The position numbers and the translations under genes are program-made. From NCBI GenBank assembly GCA_934149115.1, contig CAKPDW010000038.1, positions 1 through 13,574 of the forward strand: DNA of 13,574 bases, written 5' to 3'. The notes under the pieces are model-generated. The model ran no database searches. It worked only from the letters and a program-made list of their open reading frames with translations, and was not told the DNA's origin. Shown piece after piece: positions 6,331-13,574 of the stretch. The stretch's first letter is position 1; every line of letters starts with the position of its first letter. This DNA comes from an uncultured Clostridia bacterium. Lineage in GTDB: Bacteria > Bacillota > Clostridia > TANB77 > CAG-508.

Positions 6331-7428
6331 ATGGGGATGAATTTTTTATTAAAAAAGGAAGGTATCGAAAACGTCAGAAAGCTCGATACCATGCATATAA
6401 ATAAAATTGCTTCCTTTATATCTGAGAAACTATGCGACTCTTTTCCAGAATTGCACCTTTCTCAAAGCGAATTATTTATACAAATATCAAGACTAGATAT
6501 GTTTGTTGCAACTATGAAAGATAATTCTAGTGCCAAATATGTATATGGAAATAATTCTATATATTTTAATGAGAAGCTTAATTTGAACAATATGGATGTC
6601 ACTGCAATACATGAGTGTATTCATTTTTTACAGGAATTTAAAGATCAAAAAGGAAATTTGATAAAATTGGGGCTTTATGATTTGGTTGAAAATACTGGTC
6701 TAGCTTTAAATGAAGCTGCTGTTCAGCTTATTGCAAGCAGAACTTCTACTTCTCCAAAGATGGAATCAGTTACTTATTATAATATGTCATTTATTTCAGA
6801 GAGTCCAGAATTTTATCCTCTTGAATGTGCCTTGGTTTCACAAATGACTTTTTTCACAGGTGATGAAGCTTTGTATTTTAGCACTTTGTATGGCTCACCT
6901 ATGTTTGAAAGAGCTTTTACAAGTTGCTCAACTCCTGATACTTTTTTTGAAGTATCTTTTGCTTTAGATAAAATTTTGAACTTAGAAAATGATATATCAA
7001 AATTGATGCAAAAATTAAACTATTCAGATTCTTCATTTAAAAAATCAAAAGTTTTACAACGTCAAGTCGAAACAAAAAAGAAAGCAATTACTAATTTGTG
7101 TGTAAAAACTCAAAATGAAATAATCGAAAAATGTTTCAGTAAGAAATTTACTATGGTTAATTCTTTTGATGATATTCGTGAATTTGAACATGATTTAGAA
7201 GAATTTCAAAAATATTTAATTATTCCTGAGGGGTATGAATTTTACAATAATTTTAAGATTAAAATTTTGAATGATATTAATTTTAAAAAAGATCAAATTA
7301 TTAAGTATGGACAAGTAATTGATATTCCAAAAGAATATGGCTCTTATTTACCAATTTCTGTTGCTACTAAAAAAATGTCTAAGCTTCAAGAAATTATTTC
7401 TACTTTAAAAGAATTTATTTGGGGGTAA
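6331..7428 (+). CDS. Predicted zinc metallopeptidase (HExxH), cytoplasmic
   Basis: This 365-residue protein has no signal peptide or membrane segment. Residues 94-98 in AIHECIHFLQEF form an HExxH zinc-binding motif (His94, Glu95, His98). A conserved-looking LNEAAVQ follows, with Glu128 placed 30 residues after the second histidine, as expected for the third ligand in gluzincin-type enzymes. The C-terminal half is rich in Lys, Glu and Asn and probably helical, with a possible coiled coil around 280-300 (DDIREFEHDLEEFQ). I do not recognise a named family. It is the only plus-strand gene in the window, sits between a surface-protease module and a membrane-channel module, and converges on a ribbon-helix-helix gene. 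It could be a regulatory protease, a toxin-like cargo protein or an effector, and nothing in the sequence decides between these. GGGAG nine bases upstream supports the ATG at 6331. Confidence 0.7.
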   Translation: MGMNFLLKKEGIENVRKLDTMHINKIASFISEKLCDSFPELHLSQSELFIQISRLDMFVATMKDNSSAKYVYGNNSIYFNEKLNLNNMDVTAIHECIHFLQEFKDQKGNLIKLGLYDLVENTGLALNEAAVQLIASRTSTSPKMESVTYYNMSFISESPEFYPLECALVSQMTFFTGDEALYFSTLYGSPMFERAFTSCSTPDTFFEVSFALDKILNLENDISKLMQKLNYSDSSFKKSKVLQRQVETKKKAITNLCVKTQNEIIEKCFSKKFTMVNSFDDIREFEHDLEEFQKYLIIPEGYEFYNNFKIKILNDINFKKDQIIKYGQVIDIPKEYGSYLPISVATKKMSKLQEIISTLKEFIWG

Positions 7429-7448
7429 TTTTTTGATTACAATGTTAA

Positions 7449-7475
7449 GACGGCTAGGATTTAATCCTGGCCGTC
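7449..7475. terminator. Shared hairpin between convergent genes
   Basis: GACGGC (7449-7454) pairs with GCCGTC (7470-7475), and AGGAT (7456-7460) with ATCCT (7464-7468), around a TTA loop. A T-G wobble joins the two stems on the plus strand. The loop is the TAA stop codon of the minus-strand gene. The hairpin lies 21 bases after the stop codon of the plus-strand gene. The T tracts on both sides are weak, so bidirectional termination is likely but not certain. Confidence 0.55.
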
Positions 7476-7670
7476 TATTTCATCTTCATCCTCAATGATT
7501 TTCATATTTTCTAATGAATATTTGATACATTCATTAATAAATTCATTTACTGATGTTAAATTATAATCTAAAACTGTTCTTTTTACTCTTTCTAGAAGTT
7601 TAGATTCTATTCTACAAGTAAATTGTTCATAATCCTTTTTCTTCTTCTGTTTTATCACAAAATCTGGCAT
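7461..7670 (-). CDS. Small ribbon-helix-helix DNA-binding protein
   Basis: This 69-residue protein has the layout of the Arc/MetJ/CopG fold. A basic N-terminal arm (KQKKKKDYEQ) leads into a short strand (FTCRI), helix A (SKLLERVKRTVLDY), a turn (NLTSV) and helix B (NEFINECIKYSLENM), followed by an acidic tail (EDEDEIDGQD). Such proteins bind operators as dimers and act as repressors, antitoxins or relaxosome accessory proteins. No partner toxin is adjacent. The ATG at 7670 is preferred over the GTG at 7679, because GAGG (7682-7679) is well spaced for the ATG and overlaps the GTG. It lies 84 bases downstream of the 1232-residue channel gene on the same strand and may be the last gene of that unit. 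Its stop codon sits in the loop of the shared hairpin. Confidence 0.75.
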   Translation of the reverse strand: MPDFVIKQKKKKDYEQFTCRIESKLLERVKRTVLDYNLTSVNEFINECIKYSLENMKIIEDEDEIDGQD

Positions 7671-7676
7671 TTGTTT

Positions 7677-7682
7677 CACCTC
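7677..7682 (-). promoter_or_regulatory. Ribosome binding site that sets the RHH protein start
   Basis: GAGGTG on the minus strand (7682-7677) is properly spaced for the ATG at 7670. The in-frame GTG at 7679-7677 is part of this motif, which makes it an unlikely start codon. Confidence 0.65.
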
Positions 7683-7754
7683 ATGAAAATTTTATTATAA
7701 GGATTACATTCTTGTATATATTCGCGTAATAGTCGTTTGCCAGTTTTTGTAGAA

Positions 7755-10700
7755 CTATAGAGCTTTTAGTCTTCTTAGTATTTCATCTATATCATATAAT
7801 TCATCTCCTGTTAATTCTTCTGATTGTTGACTTAATCTTTCTAACTCATCTAATCTTCTTGCAAAATCTAATTCTCTGCTTGTTGCTTTTGTAGTTTTTT
7901 TACTTGATGAACCTTTAGATGCATTTTTAATATTTTTAATAAGTCTATCTATACTACTCTCTCCCCCCATTGTGCTGTTTTGTTGAGGTGCATTTGAAGT
8001 GTATCCATGCATTGTTGCACTATTTTGTCTAGGTTCATTTGAACTATATCCGTGAACAGTTTCTGTACTTTGGCTTTGATTGCTTATATCTGTCTTTGCA
8101 AACTTATCTAAAGTACTGTTTCCTGATGAGTTTCCAACACTTCCAGGAGTTTTACTTTGGTTTGCTGAGTTTGCATTAGCATTTCCATTGCTTAAGCCTC
8201 CTGCATTATTTCCGTGTTCTGCTTCTGAATTTTGTCTAGGTGCATTTCTATTTGATGTTGCATATGGATTGTTTATATCTGCTTGAGCTTGCTCCTTTAA
8301 TTTTTCTGTAATAGATTTATTTTGTTCTTGCACTTTTCTATGATTATCTGTTAATTCTTTTTCAAGTTTCTTAGCAAATTCTTTACTCATTTGAATGTCA
8401 CTTCCCTTTTGTGCTAATACTGCATCTATTTCTTGAACTATTCCTTGAACATCTTGTGATGACACTGTATTTGCATCAAAGTTTGGTGCTTTTGCTTGAT
8501 AATTTTGCATTGCTGTAAATATATCCTTTTCTGCTAAAGGTTTTGATAAAAGTTTTGCTGTTTCTGTTAATTCTTTTGTTTTCTTATCTTGTAGCATCTT
8601 TGCAAACTCTGGACTAACTTTTTCCATTTCAGCTATTTGTTCATCAAGTCTTCCTGTTATTGATTGAAATTCTAGTTGTAAATCTTTTTCTTTTTCTCTT
8701 GCTTGTGCCAAAATTTCTGCATATGCTTGAAGTCTACCCATATCTCCTTGCTCTAAAATTTCTTCAATTGTTTTATCTCCACTTGCTAATGTTAAATCTT
8801 TTAAACGTAGGTTTGTTAATAATTTTCTTCTTTGTTCTTGTGATAATTCATTTAATTTTATTTTTCCAAATTGTGCTTTTTGTAGCTCACTCATATTTTG
8901 TCCATATCTTGGTGCTCTTATGTCTCCTCTATATTGTATGCTTCTTCCTGTAGCTCTATCTATTACCTGTCCGCCTTGTATATCAAATTCTATTCCTAAA
9001 TTTGTTAGTTTAGTCATTAGGTTATATGCTGATTTTCTATTCTTTGGTTTAAATCCTTTGAATTTGAATTTCTTTCCCTTCATTGTTTTTGGAGGTTTTC
9101 CTAATGCATCTTTTATTTGGTCAATTGATTTCATCAATTTTTCTTCTGAATCAAGGGTTGATGTCAATAATTGTACTCCAAATCCTGGCTCTGCTACTAG
9201 CATTGGTATTACTAATGCTCCTTTAGCAAATGTTAAAATCATATCTTTTCCAAGTTTCGTTCCAATAACAATTCCTTTTTGTATTTCTGCATTTCTCTTT
9301 TTTCGTTCTTCTTTTCTTTTCTTTCTTTCTGCTGGTGTTACAGGTCTTCCTGGCACTACTTTGTCTAATTTGTCTCCAAATTTTTCTTCTATTTTTTCTT
9401 GCGCCATATCTATTACCTTGTCTGCTGTATCTGCAATTTTTCCAGCTACTTTTCCTACAGGTTTCATTACTGTTTTTCCGATAAATTTTCCTTGTGCTTT
9501 TGCAATCTTTGTCATTGGGTTATTCTTTGATATTGGTGAACTTAATATTGCACCTGCTGCTGGTAATGATAATTTGGCTGAATTCTTTCCACCTGTTAAT
9601 CCAAATATCTTCTTAACTGTTGGTTCAACTTTAACCATGAAGTTCAAGAACAAGAATGACATGAATATTCCTATTAGTGAAGTTTGTGTTAAATCAAGTA
9701 TTGTTTGAATAAATACTGTATAGATTAATGCATGTATTGATTGCAAGATTACTGTGTATGTAAAATCCCTAAACCAATTTGCAAATATATCTCCACCTTT
9801 ACCATTTTTATTTACCTTCTGAATTGAATACATTACTGCCACATATGGCGACATTAACGCCAGCACTGTTACTGTAAAGAATCTTTTTACATATACAAAC
9901 AGGAACTTGATTGCGTAATATACTAATATCATGTACATGTACATTCCTGTAAATCCTGATGTTGCTTTTAGTTCATATGCTTTTGACCTAACTGTTTCAT
10001 ATAATGACATTTCTGTTCCATCTTCATATTTTGGAATAATCCAACTTACAAAAGTTTCATTTAATTCTATAACTGCATACATTATGTAATTTATTGAGAA
10101 TACTAATATAAATCCTGCTATCCAACTTAGTAGCATTTCTTTGTATACTGCTTTTTTCTCTGATACAGTTGTAATTGTCATTTTTATTCCTAGATATAAC
10201 AACACTATTAACATTAATGCTATTGCAATTGTTCTGAAAATGTAATACCACATTGCTACATTTTCTTTTATTATGTATAATATTCCGTCTTTATCAAGGA
10301 TTGCTCCTCCTGCTGTTTCAAAATTGAAGAAGTTTATATCTAATATAGGAACTTTGTTGTATACAATATTTTCGACCGTAACATTATTTTCTGATGTTGT
10401 TTTTAATTGAACTTTTCCTCCAATGTCTGCTATTCCTTGCATTCCTTCGCTTATATATGTATATGGATTACTTTCATCTCCACTTGCTTCTGATTTTTTC
10501 TCATTTATTGCATTCTGAACTTCTTGTTCTTCTACTTCTCTATCTATTTCGTCTTTATTTGCTGGATCCTCTGTCCAATTTTCATCTTTTTTATTTGTCT
10601 CACCTGTAATTGCATTTACAATTCCGTCTATAACAAATCTTTCAATTATTGCTGTCCAACCTACAAATACGATTCTTATTCCTAATGTTAATATTCCTAT

Positions 10701-11453
10701 CATGTAGTCTAATATTTCTGTCAACATTTTTATAATCCATTTTCCAAATGGTACTGAACCTTTATATCCTTCTAATTTTGCAACACCTGTATAAATAAAT
10801 CCATTGTCATCATATATGTTTAAATTTTCATCATCTAACTCTAATTCATCAACTGGAACTGAACCAGCTGGGTTAACCTCTACAGAGCTTTTTAATCTTA
10901 AGGCAATTGCTCCTCTTTGGCTTCTTCCTGGTGTCATCTTAGCGCATTCTTGATGAATCTTCATTGGAGTGCTTCCAAAGTTAGCATGTTCTCCATTTCC
11001 TGCATGCATTTCAGCATGTCCTCTTATTATTAATATATCTCCAGCTTGTAGTGTTTGGTTTGTTACATCATCAAAATATTGATTACCACCTTTTAGGTTT
11101 GAATATGCTGTAGTTGAAGATGGGTCAAATCCATAGTCATATAAATTGACTCCTAATGAATTATAGAAAATCCACTGTACAAATGCTGTACAGCATCCAT
11201 AGAATGTTCCTGAACCTTCGCTTCCTCCACTCCATTTGCATATTGCTTTACCTTTTAAATTTCCTAGATTTGTTTGAGTGTATGAACTTTTTGATGCATA
11301 TTTTTGTACATAATCTCTTGCCCATTGTCCTGCATATTCTCCACATTGTGCATCATACCCTCTAGCTAAGGAAGATGTCATTGAAGTTATTGAAATATAG
11401 ATGATTACATATATTATTACAATCTTTTTAAATCTTAATTTTAATTGCTTCAT
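7755..11453 (-). CDS. CHAP-like and VirB6-like fused conjugation protein
   Basis: This 1232-residue protein has four parts. A signal-peptide-like segment (about residues 8-30) is followed by a CHAP or NlpC/P60-like domain (about 35-190), with a candidate nucleophile Cys88 in YGCCTAFVQWIF and a GDILIIRGHAEMHAGN segment carrying the candidate histidine (His150). Next come several hydrophobic segments (about 237-283, 403-427, 440-465, 501-545 and 563-606), resembling VirB6/TrbL-type channel proteins of type IV secretion. The segment QSIHALIYTVFIQ is of a kind seen in Gram-positive conjugation proteins. The remaining 620 residues are hydrophilic, rich in Lys and Glu, partly coiled coil, with a Ser/Asn/Gln-rich repeat zone near 1070-1170. 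The first domain would open peptidoglycan outside the cell, and the tail would lie in the cytoplasm. The start is supported by AGGGG in the 13-base gap after the upstream gene, implying translational coupling. No other channel subunit is visible, so the assignment rests on architecture. Confidence 0.7.
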   Translation of the reverse strand: MKQLKLRFKKIVIIYVIIYISITSMTSSLARGYDAQCGEYAGQWARDYVQKYASKSSYTQTNLGNLKGKAICKWSGGSEGSGTFYGCCTAFVQWIFYNSLGVNLYDYGFDPSSTTAYSNLKGGNQYFDDVTNQTLQAGDILIIRGHAEMHAGNGEHANFGSTPMKIHQECAKMTPGRSQRGAIALRLKSSVEVNPAGSVPVDELELDDENLNIYDDNGFIYTGVAKLEGYKGSVPFGKWIIKMLTEILDYMIGILTLGIRIVFVGWTAIIERFVIDGIVNAITGETNKKDENWTEDPANKDEIDREVEEQEVQNAINEKKSEASGDESNPYTYISEGMQGIADIGGKVQLKTTSENNVTVENIVYNKVPILDINFFNFETAGGAILDKDGILYIIKENVAMWYYIFRTIAIALMLIVLLYLGIKMTITTVSEKKAVYKEMLLSWIAGFILVFSINYIMYAVIELNETFVSWIIPKYEDGTEMSLYETVRSKAYELKATSGFTGMYMYMILVYYAIKFLFVYVKRFFTVTVLALMSPYVAVMYSIQKVNKNGKGGDIFANWFRDFTYTVILQSIHALIYTVFIQTILDLTQTSLIGIFMSFLFLNFMVKVEPTVKKIFGLTGGKNSAKLSLPAAGAILSSPISKNNPMTKIAKAQGKFIGKTVMKPVGKVAGKIADTADKVIDMAQEKIEEKFGDKLDKVVPGRPVTPAERKKRKEERKKRNAEIQKGIVIGTKLGKDMILTFAKGALVIPMLVAEPGFGVQLLTSTLDSEEKLMKSIDQIKDALGKPPKTMKGKKFKFKGFKPKNRKSAYNLMTKLTNLGIEFDIQGGQVIDRATGRSIQYRGDIRAPRYGQNMSELQKAQFGKIKLNELSQEQRRKLLTNLRLKDLTLASGDKTIEEILEQGDMGRLQAYAEILAQAREKEKDLQLEFQSITGRLDEQIAEMEKVSPEFAKMLQDKKTKELTETAKLLSKPLAEKDIFTAMQNYQAKAPNFDANTVSSQDVQGIVQEIDAVLAQKGSDIQMSKEFAKKLEKELTDNHRKVQEQNKSITEKLKEQAQADINNPYATSNRNAPRQNSEAEHGNNAGGLSNGNANANSANQSKTPGSVGNSSGNSTLDKFAKTDISNQSQSTETVHGYSSNEPRQNSATMHGYTSNAPQQNSTMGGESSIDRLIKNIKNASKGSSSKKTTKATSRELDFARRLDELERLSQQSEELTGDELYDIDEILRRLKAL
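7950..8260 (-). repeat. Degenerate peptide repeats in the channel-protein tail
   Basis: Near the C-terminus of the 1232-residue protein the motif (T/S)SN-x-P(R/Q)QNS-x-HG occurs about three times: APRQNSEAEHG, SSNEPRQNSATMHG and TSNAPQQNSTMGG. The first copy is separated from the other two by a Ser/Asn/Gly-rich stretch. Two copies are adjacent and 14 residues apart, which suggests recent tandem duplication in a disordered linker. Confidence 0.6.
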
Positions 11454-11466
11454 CTTCTTCCCCTTT

Positions 11467-12987
11467 CTAGAAATTTATGACTACTTTTTTATCATCATAT
11501 GTTAAGATTTTATTTTGTCTGTCATAATCTGTTATATCTAAAACTTCATTTTCTTCTATTAATTTCTTTGTTTCTCTTGTTTCTGCATTATATACATAAA
11601 TTCCGTCACCTGATATGCTATATACCAAGTGGGAATCATCTGCCCAAATGTATTTATTAATTCGTATTGTTTCATCTAATTCATTTTTGGGATAATCATT
11701 ATTTCGTGGATTGATTTTTAGATTATAATAATAACCATCATTATCACGTTCCATTTGTAATGTAAATTTACTACTTGCTAATAATGGATCTTCTATTTCA
11801 TCATAATCATCTGCTAAATCCATTTCTGATAATCTTCTTCTTTCTTCACTCTGAACAATTAAATCTTGATCTAAGTTATAATATGTATTTTTATAATCTG
11901 TTTTTTCTCTTTTTAAGTCCCCTTTATAATTTTCGTAAATTTCAATTCCGTCTTGATCATGTGAAGCGAAACTTATTCTGACACCTTTCAAAGTGTAATA
12001 TATTTCAACATAATTTGTATCATAGTTATATTCATTATAATCTGGCCAAATATCAGTAAGTTTGTCCATAAAATCATTTGCATCTTTTTTATCATTATAT
12101 TCTTCTACTAATTTTTCAAATTCTGTATAATCATATTGGTTATTAGGATAGATTGAAATTGAATCTTCTGAAAACATTGCATAGAAGTTTTGTGTTTTAT
12201 ATCCTGCTATGTCACTACCTTCATAAGATATTCCGTACTCGCTTTTTATTTTTTCAATGCTATCTCCAACTTTATAACCTCCAACAACTTTGCTTTTATA
12301 ATTTGATGTGAATACTATGTTATAAACTTTTCCTTTGATTGTTCTAACTTCATATCCTTCATCAAAGTAAATTTTGTATTTATCATATGTACTCTCTGCT
12401 GTTCCAAGATTTACATTTGCAGTTACCCACTTTGCATTTATCAAATCCTGTAATTCCTTTGAATCTACTGGAATATCCACATTTTCCACATTAAGTTCAT
12501 TCTTTTTACCATTTTTTGATGCTTGATTTTTGTAGTAATCTGTTTCTCCATTTATCTTTACTTCTGTTATCTTGTTTGATGAACATTTTACTTCAATTGT
12601 GATATCCTTATCTTCGTCTATTATTCTAAAACTTTTAAACTTTGTAACCATTGCAATTTTTTCATAAAAGTTTTTGAAATAAGTCTCTTTTGATTCGTTT
12701 CCTTCAAATAAATTATATTTGAAACTAACATATATGTCTGTATCATATCCATCAACAGTAGATGTTTTCATCGAAATAAATGTGCTTTCCAGATATTCAA
12801 CAACCTCTTGGACTGTTTCTAACTCTCTATCCAGAGTTGTTTCATCGTTTGGACTCGTCCCAGTTTCTTTTATTTTAGTTGGTAACATTGCCAGCACCAC
12901 AATGAGTAAAAAAGCAAGTGTTCCTATTATTATAATTATCATTTTTTCTTTTTTACTTAATACTTTTCTTTTTTTCTTCTTCTTCAT
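11467..12987 (-). CDS. Single-pass membrane protein of unknown family
   Basis: This 506-residue protein begins with a very basic tail (MKKKKKRKVLSKKEK), one membrane segment (about residues 16-35) and a large polar domain that should lie outside the cell. The body is rich in Asp, Glu, Tyr and Lys. Two stretches, YAMFSEDSISIYPNN (269-283) and RISFASHDQDGIEIYENY (337-354), look like diverged copies of one beta-rich unit. The C-terminal 70 residues (IWADDSHLVYSISGDGIYVYN) resemble a blade of a beta-propeller. I do not recognise a family. AGGAG (12998-12994) supports the ATG at 12987. The stop codon is only 13 bases before the start of the 1232-residue channel gene, and that gap holds the next ribosome binding site, so the two are almost surely co-transcribed. 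A role as an envelope component of the same transfer apparatus is an inference from this context. Confidence 0.75.
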   Translation of the reverse strand: MKKKKKRKVLSKKEKMIIIIIGTLAFLLIVVLAMLPTKIKETGTSPNDETTLDRELETVQEVVEYLESTFISMKTSTVDGYDTDIYVSFKYNLFEGNESKETYFKNFYEKIAMVTKFKSFRIIDEDKDITIEVKCSSNKITEVKINGETDYYKNQASKNGKKNELNVENVDIPVDSKELQDLINAKWVTANVNLGTAESTYDKYKIYFDEGYEVRTIKGKVYNIVFTSNYKSKVVGGYKVGDSIEKIKSEYGISYEGSDIAGYKTQNFYAMFSEDSISIYPNNQYDYTEFEKLVEEYNDKKDANDFMDKLTDIWPDYNEYNYDTNYVEIYYTLKGVRISFASHDQDGIEIYENYKGDLKREKTDYKNTYYNLDQDLIVQSEERRRLSEMDLADDYDEIEDPLLASSKFTLQMERDNDGYYYNLKINPRNNDYPKNELDETIRINKYIWADDSHLVYSISGDGIYVYNAETRETKKLIEENEVLDITDYDRQNKILTYDDKKVVINF

Positions 12988-13036
12988 TTTTCGCTCCTAA
13001 TATACAATATTCAACAAAATATATTATGCTAATTTT

Positions 13037-13063
13037 ATTTTATCATATATTTGGATTTCTCAA
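13037..13063 (-). promoter_or_regulatory. Likely promoter of the channel operon
   Basis: On the minus strand TTGAGA (13063-13058) and TAAAAT (13042-13037) are separated by 15 bases. The short spacer may be compensated by a TG dinucleotide one base before the -10 (TGATAAAAT), an extended -10 arrangement. The start codon at 12987 is 49 bases downstream. It would serve 12987-11467, 11453-7755 and possibly 7670-7461. Confidence 0.5.
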
Positions 13064-13111
13064 CAGTTTTTTGCTTAATATTTTATAAAAATTTTACAAA
13101 AATGTAATTCA

Positions 13112-13169
13112 AAAAGTGTCAAAGGTAACTGAGAAGATTCAATTTCTTCCGTCACCATTTGACACTTTT
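13112..13169 (-). terminator. Long hairpin terminator, minus strand
   Basis: AAAAGTGTCAAA (13112-13123) is perfectly inverted at 13158-13169. Inside, GGTAAC (13124-13129) pairs on the minus strand with GGTGAC (13156-13151) with one wobble, after a single bulged base, and a short AAGA/TCTT stem closes the loop. Five T residues follow on the minus strand. It would end transcripts of the gene at 13323-13574. Its right arm contains the 26-base block shared with 590-615. Confidence 0.65.
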
Positions 13170-13191
13170 GCAATTAGTTTTTCCGTCCACA

Positions 13192-13336
13192 GGTTGGGAA
13201 AGAATTAAACTTAGCAAGGCAAATTCCCCCTAAATTTTCTCAACGTATCTATGTACGTCTCTGAAATTCAGAGGGAATTTAACGCAGTAAGATATCATTC
13301 TAATCGAAATCTAAAATTGTAATTATTTTTCAACGC
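13192..13336 (+). repeat. Mosaic palindromic repeat unit R3
   Basis: The outer ends match R1/R2 (GGTTGGGAAAGAATTAAAC at the left, a TAATTATTTTTCAACGC end at the right). The interior instead matches R4: AAATTCCC (13221-13228) with GGGAATTT (13273-13280), an ACGTA/TACGT-capped stem and the CATTCTAATC right arm. It therefore combines two repeat types in one 145-base unit. Its right end overlaps the last codons and stop codon of the gene at 13323-13574. Confidence 0.75.
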
Positions 13337-13574
13337 CAACGCGTTTAATAATGTATACACCTGCTGTAACTGCTAACATTATAATCAACACTCCTGCTGC
13401 TATTAAAACATATGGTACTTCACCAGTTCCTATTGCTACAATAATATCTGCTTTATCTTTATTGTCTGTTGTGTCTTTTTCGTTAAATCCTGCTTCATTT
13501 TGTGTTGTTATTGTTGCTGTATTTTCTTTCATTCCTATGTTGTTTTCTCCATTGCTCCAATCTAGAACTACATC
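13323..13574 (-). CDS. Membrane-anchored protein, C-terminal fragment
   Basis: Eighty-three codons and a TAA stop are present, and the gene continues beyond the right window edge. The frame is open from the edge (DVVLDWSNGENNIG), so the ATG at 13532 is internal and not a start. A polar, Asn/Asp/Thr-rich stretch (TDNKDKAD) is followed by GTGEVPYVLIAAG, a hydrophobic segment (about 22 residues) and a basic end (YIIKRVGVEK). This is the layout of a surface protein held by a C-terminal membrane segment with the bulk outside. No clear LPxTG-type motif precedes the segment, unlike in the cohesin protein. The last three residues, VEK, and the stop are encoded by the end of repeat R3. The hairpin terminator at 13112-13169 lies downstream. 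Family unknown. Confidence 0.75.
   Translation of the reverse strand, partial: DVVLDWSNGENNIGMKENTATITTQNEAGFNEKDTTDNKDKADIIVAIGTGEVPYVLIAAGVLIIMLAVTAGVYIIKRVGVEK

Larger units (their letters stand above)
12988..13322. other. Intergenic region with terminator and repeat
   Basis: This 335-base gap holds the ribosome binding site and promoter of the channel operon (12994-13063), a long hairpin terminator for the gene to its right (13112-13169) and most of a mosaic palindromic repeat (13192-13336). I see no gene in it. Confidence 0.7.

Noticed and set aside
7671..7679. GTG start three codons upstream for the RHH protein
   Set aside because: The GTG is part of the GAGGTG ribosome binding site of the ATG at 7670.
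7683..7754. Possible small gene or frameshifted extension between the channel gene and the RHH gene, reading TKTGKRLLREYIQECNPYNK on the minus strand
   Set aside because: There is no usable start codon, a stop lies just upstream, and another frame is open there too, so it is not distinguishable from chance in 84 bases.
8920..9708. Long plus-strand reading frame antisense to the channel gene
   Set aside because: It is a shadow of a low-GC gene, hydrophobic and Phe-rich by frame, with no initiation signals.
13323..13532. Complete 69-residue small membrane protein starting at 13532
   Set aside because: The frame is open upstream to the window edge and the ATG has no ribosome binding site, so this is the C-terminus of a larger protein.
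1..13574. tRNA, rRNA, riboswitch, oriT or integrase attachment site
   Set aside because: I looked for conserved elements of these and found nothing I can support. No relaxase or integrase gene is present to guide an oriT or att call.

Overview
The window is AT-rich, uses standard stop codons including TGA, has AGGAG-type ribosome binding sites and sigma-A-like promoters, and encodes Gram-positive surface features (a sortase-type MPYTG signal, a cohesin domain and a dockerin domain). This points to a low-GC Firmicute, most likely an uncultured gut-type Clostridia. A TopB topoisomerase and a large polytopic membrane protein with an extracellular peptidoglycan-hydrolase-like domain suggest a piece of an integrative conjugative element or plasmid. 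No relaxase, VirB4, VirD4, integrase or att site is visible, so the mobile nature is an inference.

Layout, left to right. 1-197: N-terminus of a membrane-anchored protein, minus strand, with its own promoter. 198-1021: an 824-base non-coding stretch with a minus-strand terminator, a perfect DnaA-box sequence and three palindromic repeat units. 1022-2920: topB, minus. 3013-3801: wall-anchored cohesin protein, minus, with a near-consensus promoter and a strong terminator. 3868-5898: secreted papain-type cysteine peptidase with a C-terminal dockerin, minus. 5899-6330: divergent promoter region. 6331-7428: the only plus-strand gene, a protein with an HExxH metallopeptidase motif. 7461-7670: small ribbon-helix-helix protein, minus, convergent with the previous gene and sharing a hairpin with it. 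7755-11453: 1232-residue protein with a signal peptide, a CHAP-like domain, VirB6-like membrane segments and a long cytoplasmic tail, minus. 11467-12987: 506-residue single-pass membrane protein of unknown family, minus, 13 bases upstream of the previous gene. 12988-13322: non-coding, with a promoter, a long hairpin terminator and a fourth repeat unit. 13323-13574: C-terminus of a membrane-anchored protein, minus.

How the genes may work together. The 506-residue and 1232-residue genes form a tight transcription unit that probably contributes to an envelope-spanning DNA-transfer channel, and topB would handle DNA during transfer or replication. The dockerin peptidase and the adjacent cohesin protein look like a two-gene, cellulosome-like system that docks a protease onto the cell wall. 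This pair is the most interesting content of the window. A second point of interest is a mosaic family of palindromic intergenic repeats found near both ends.
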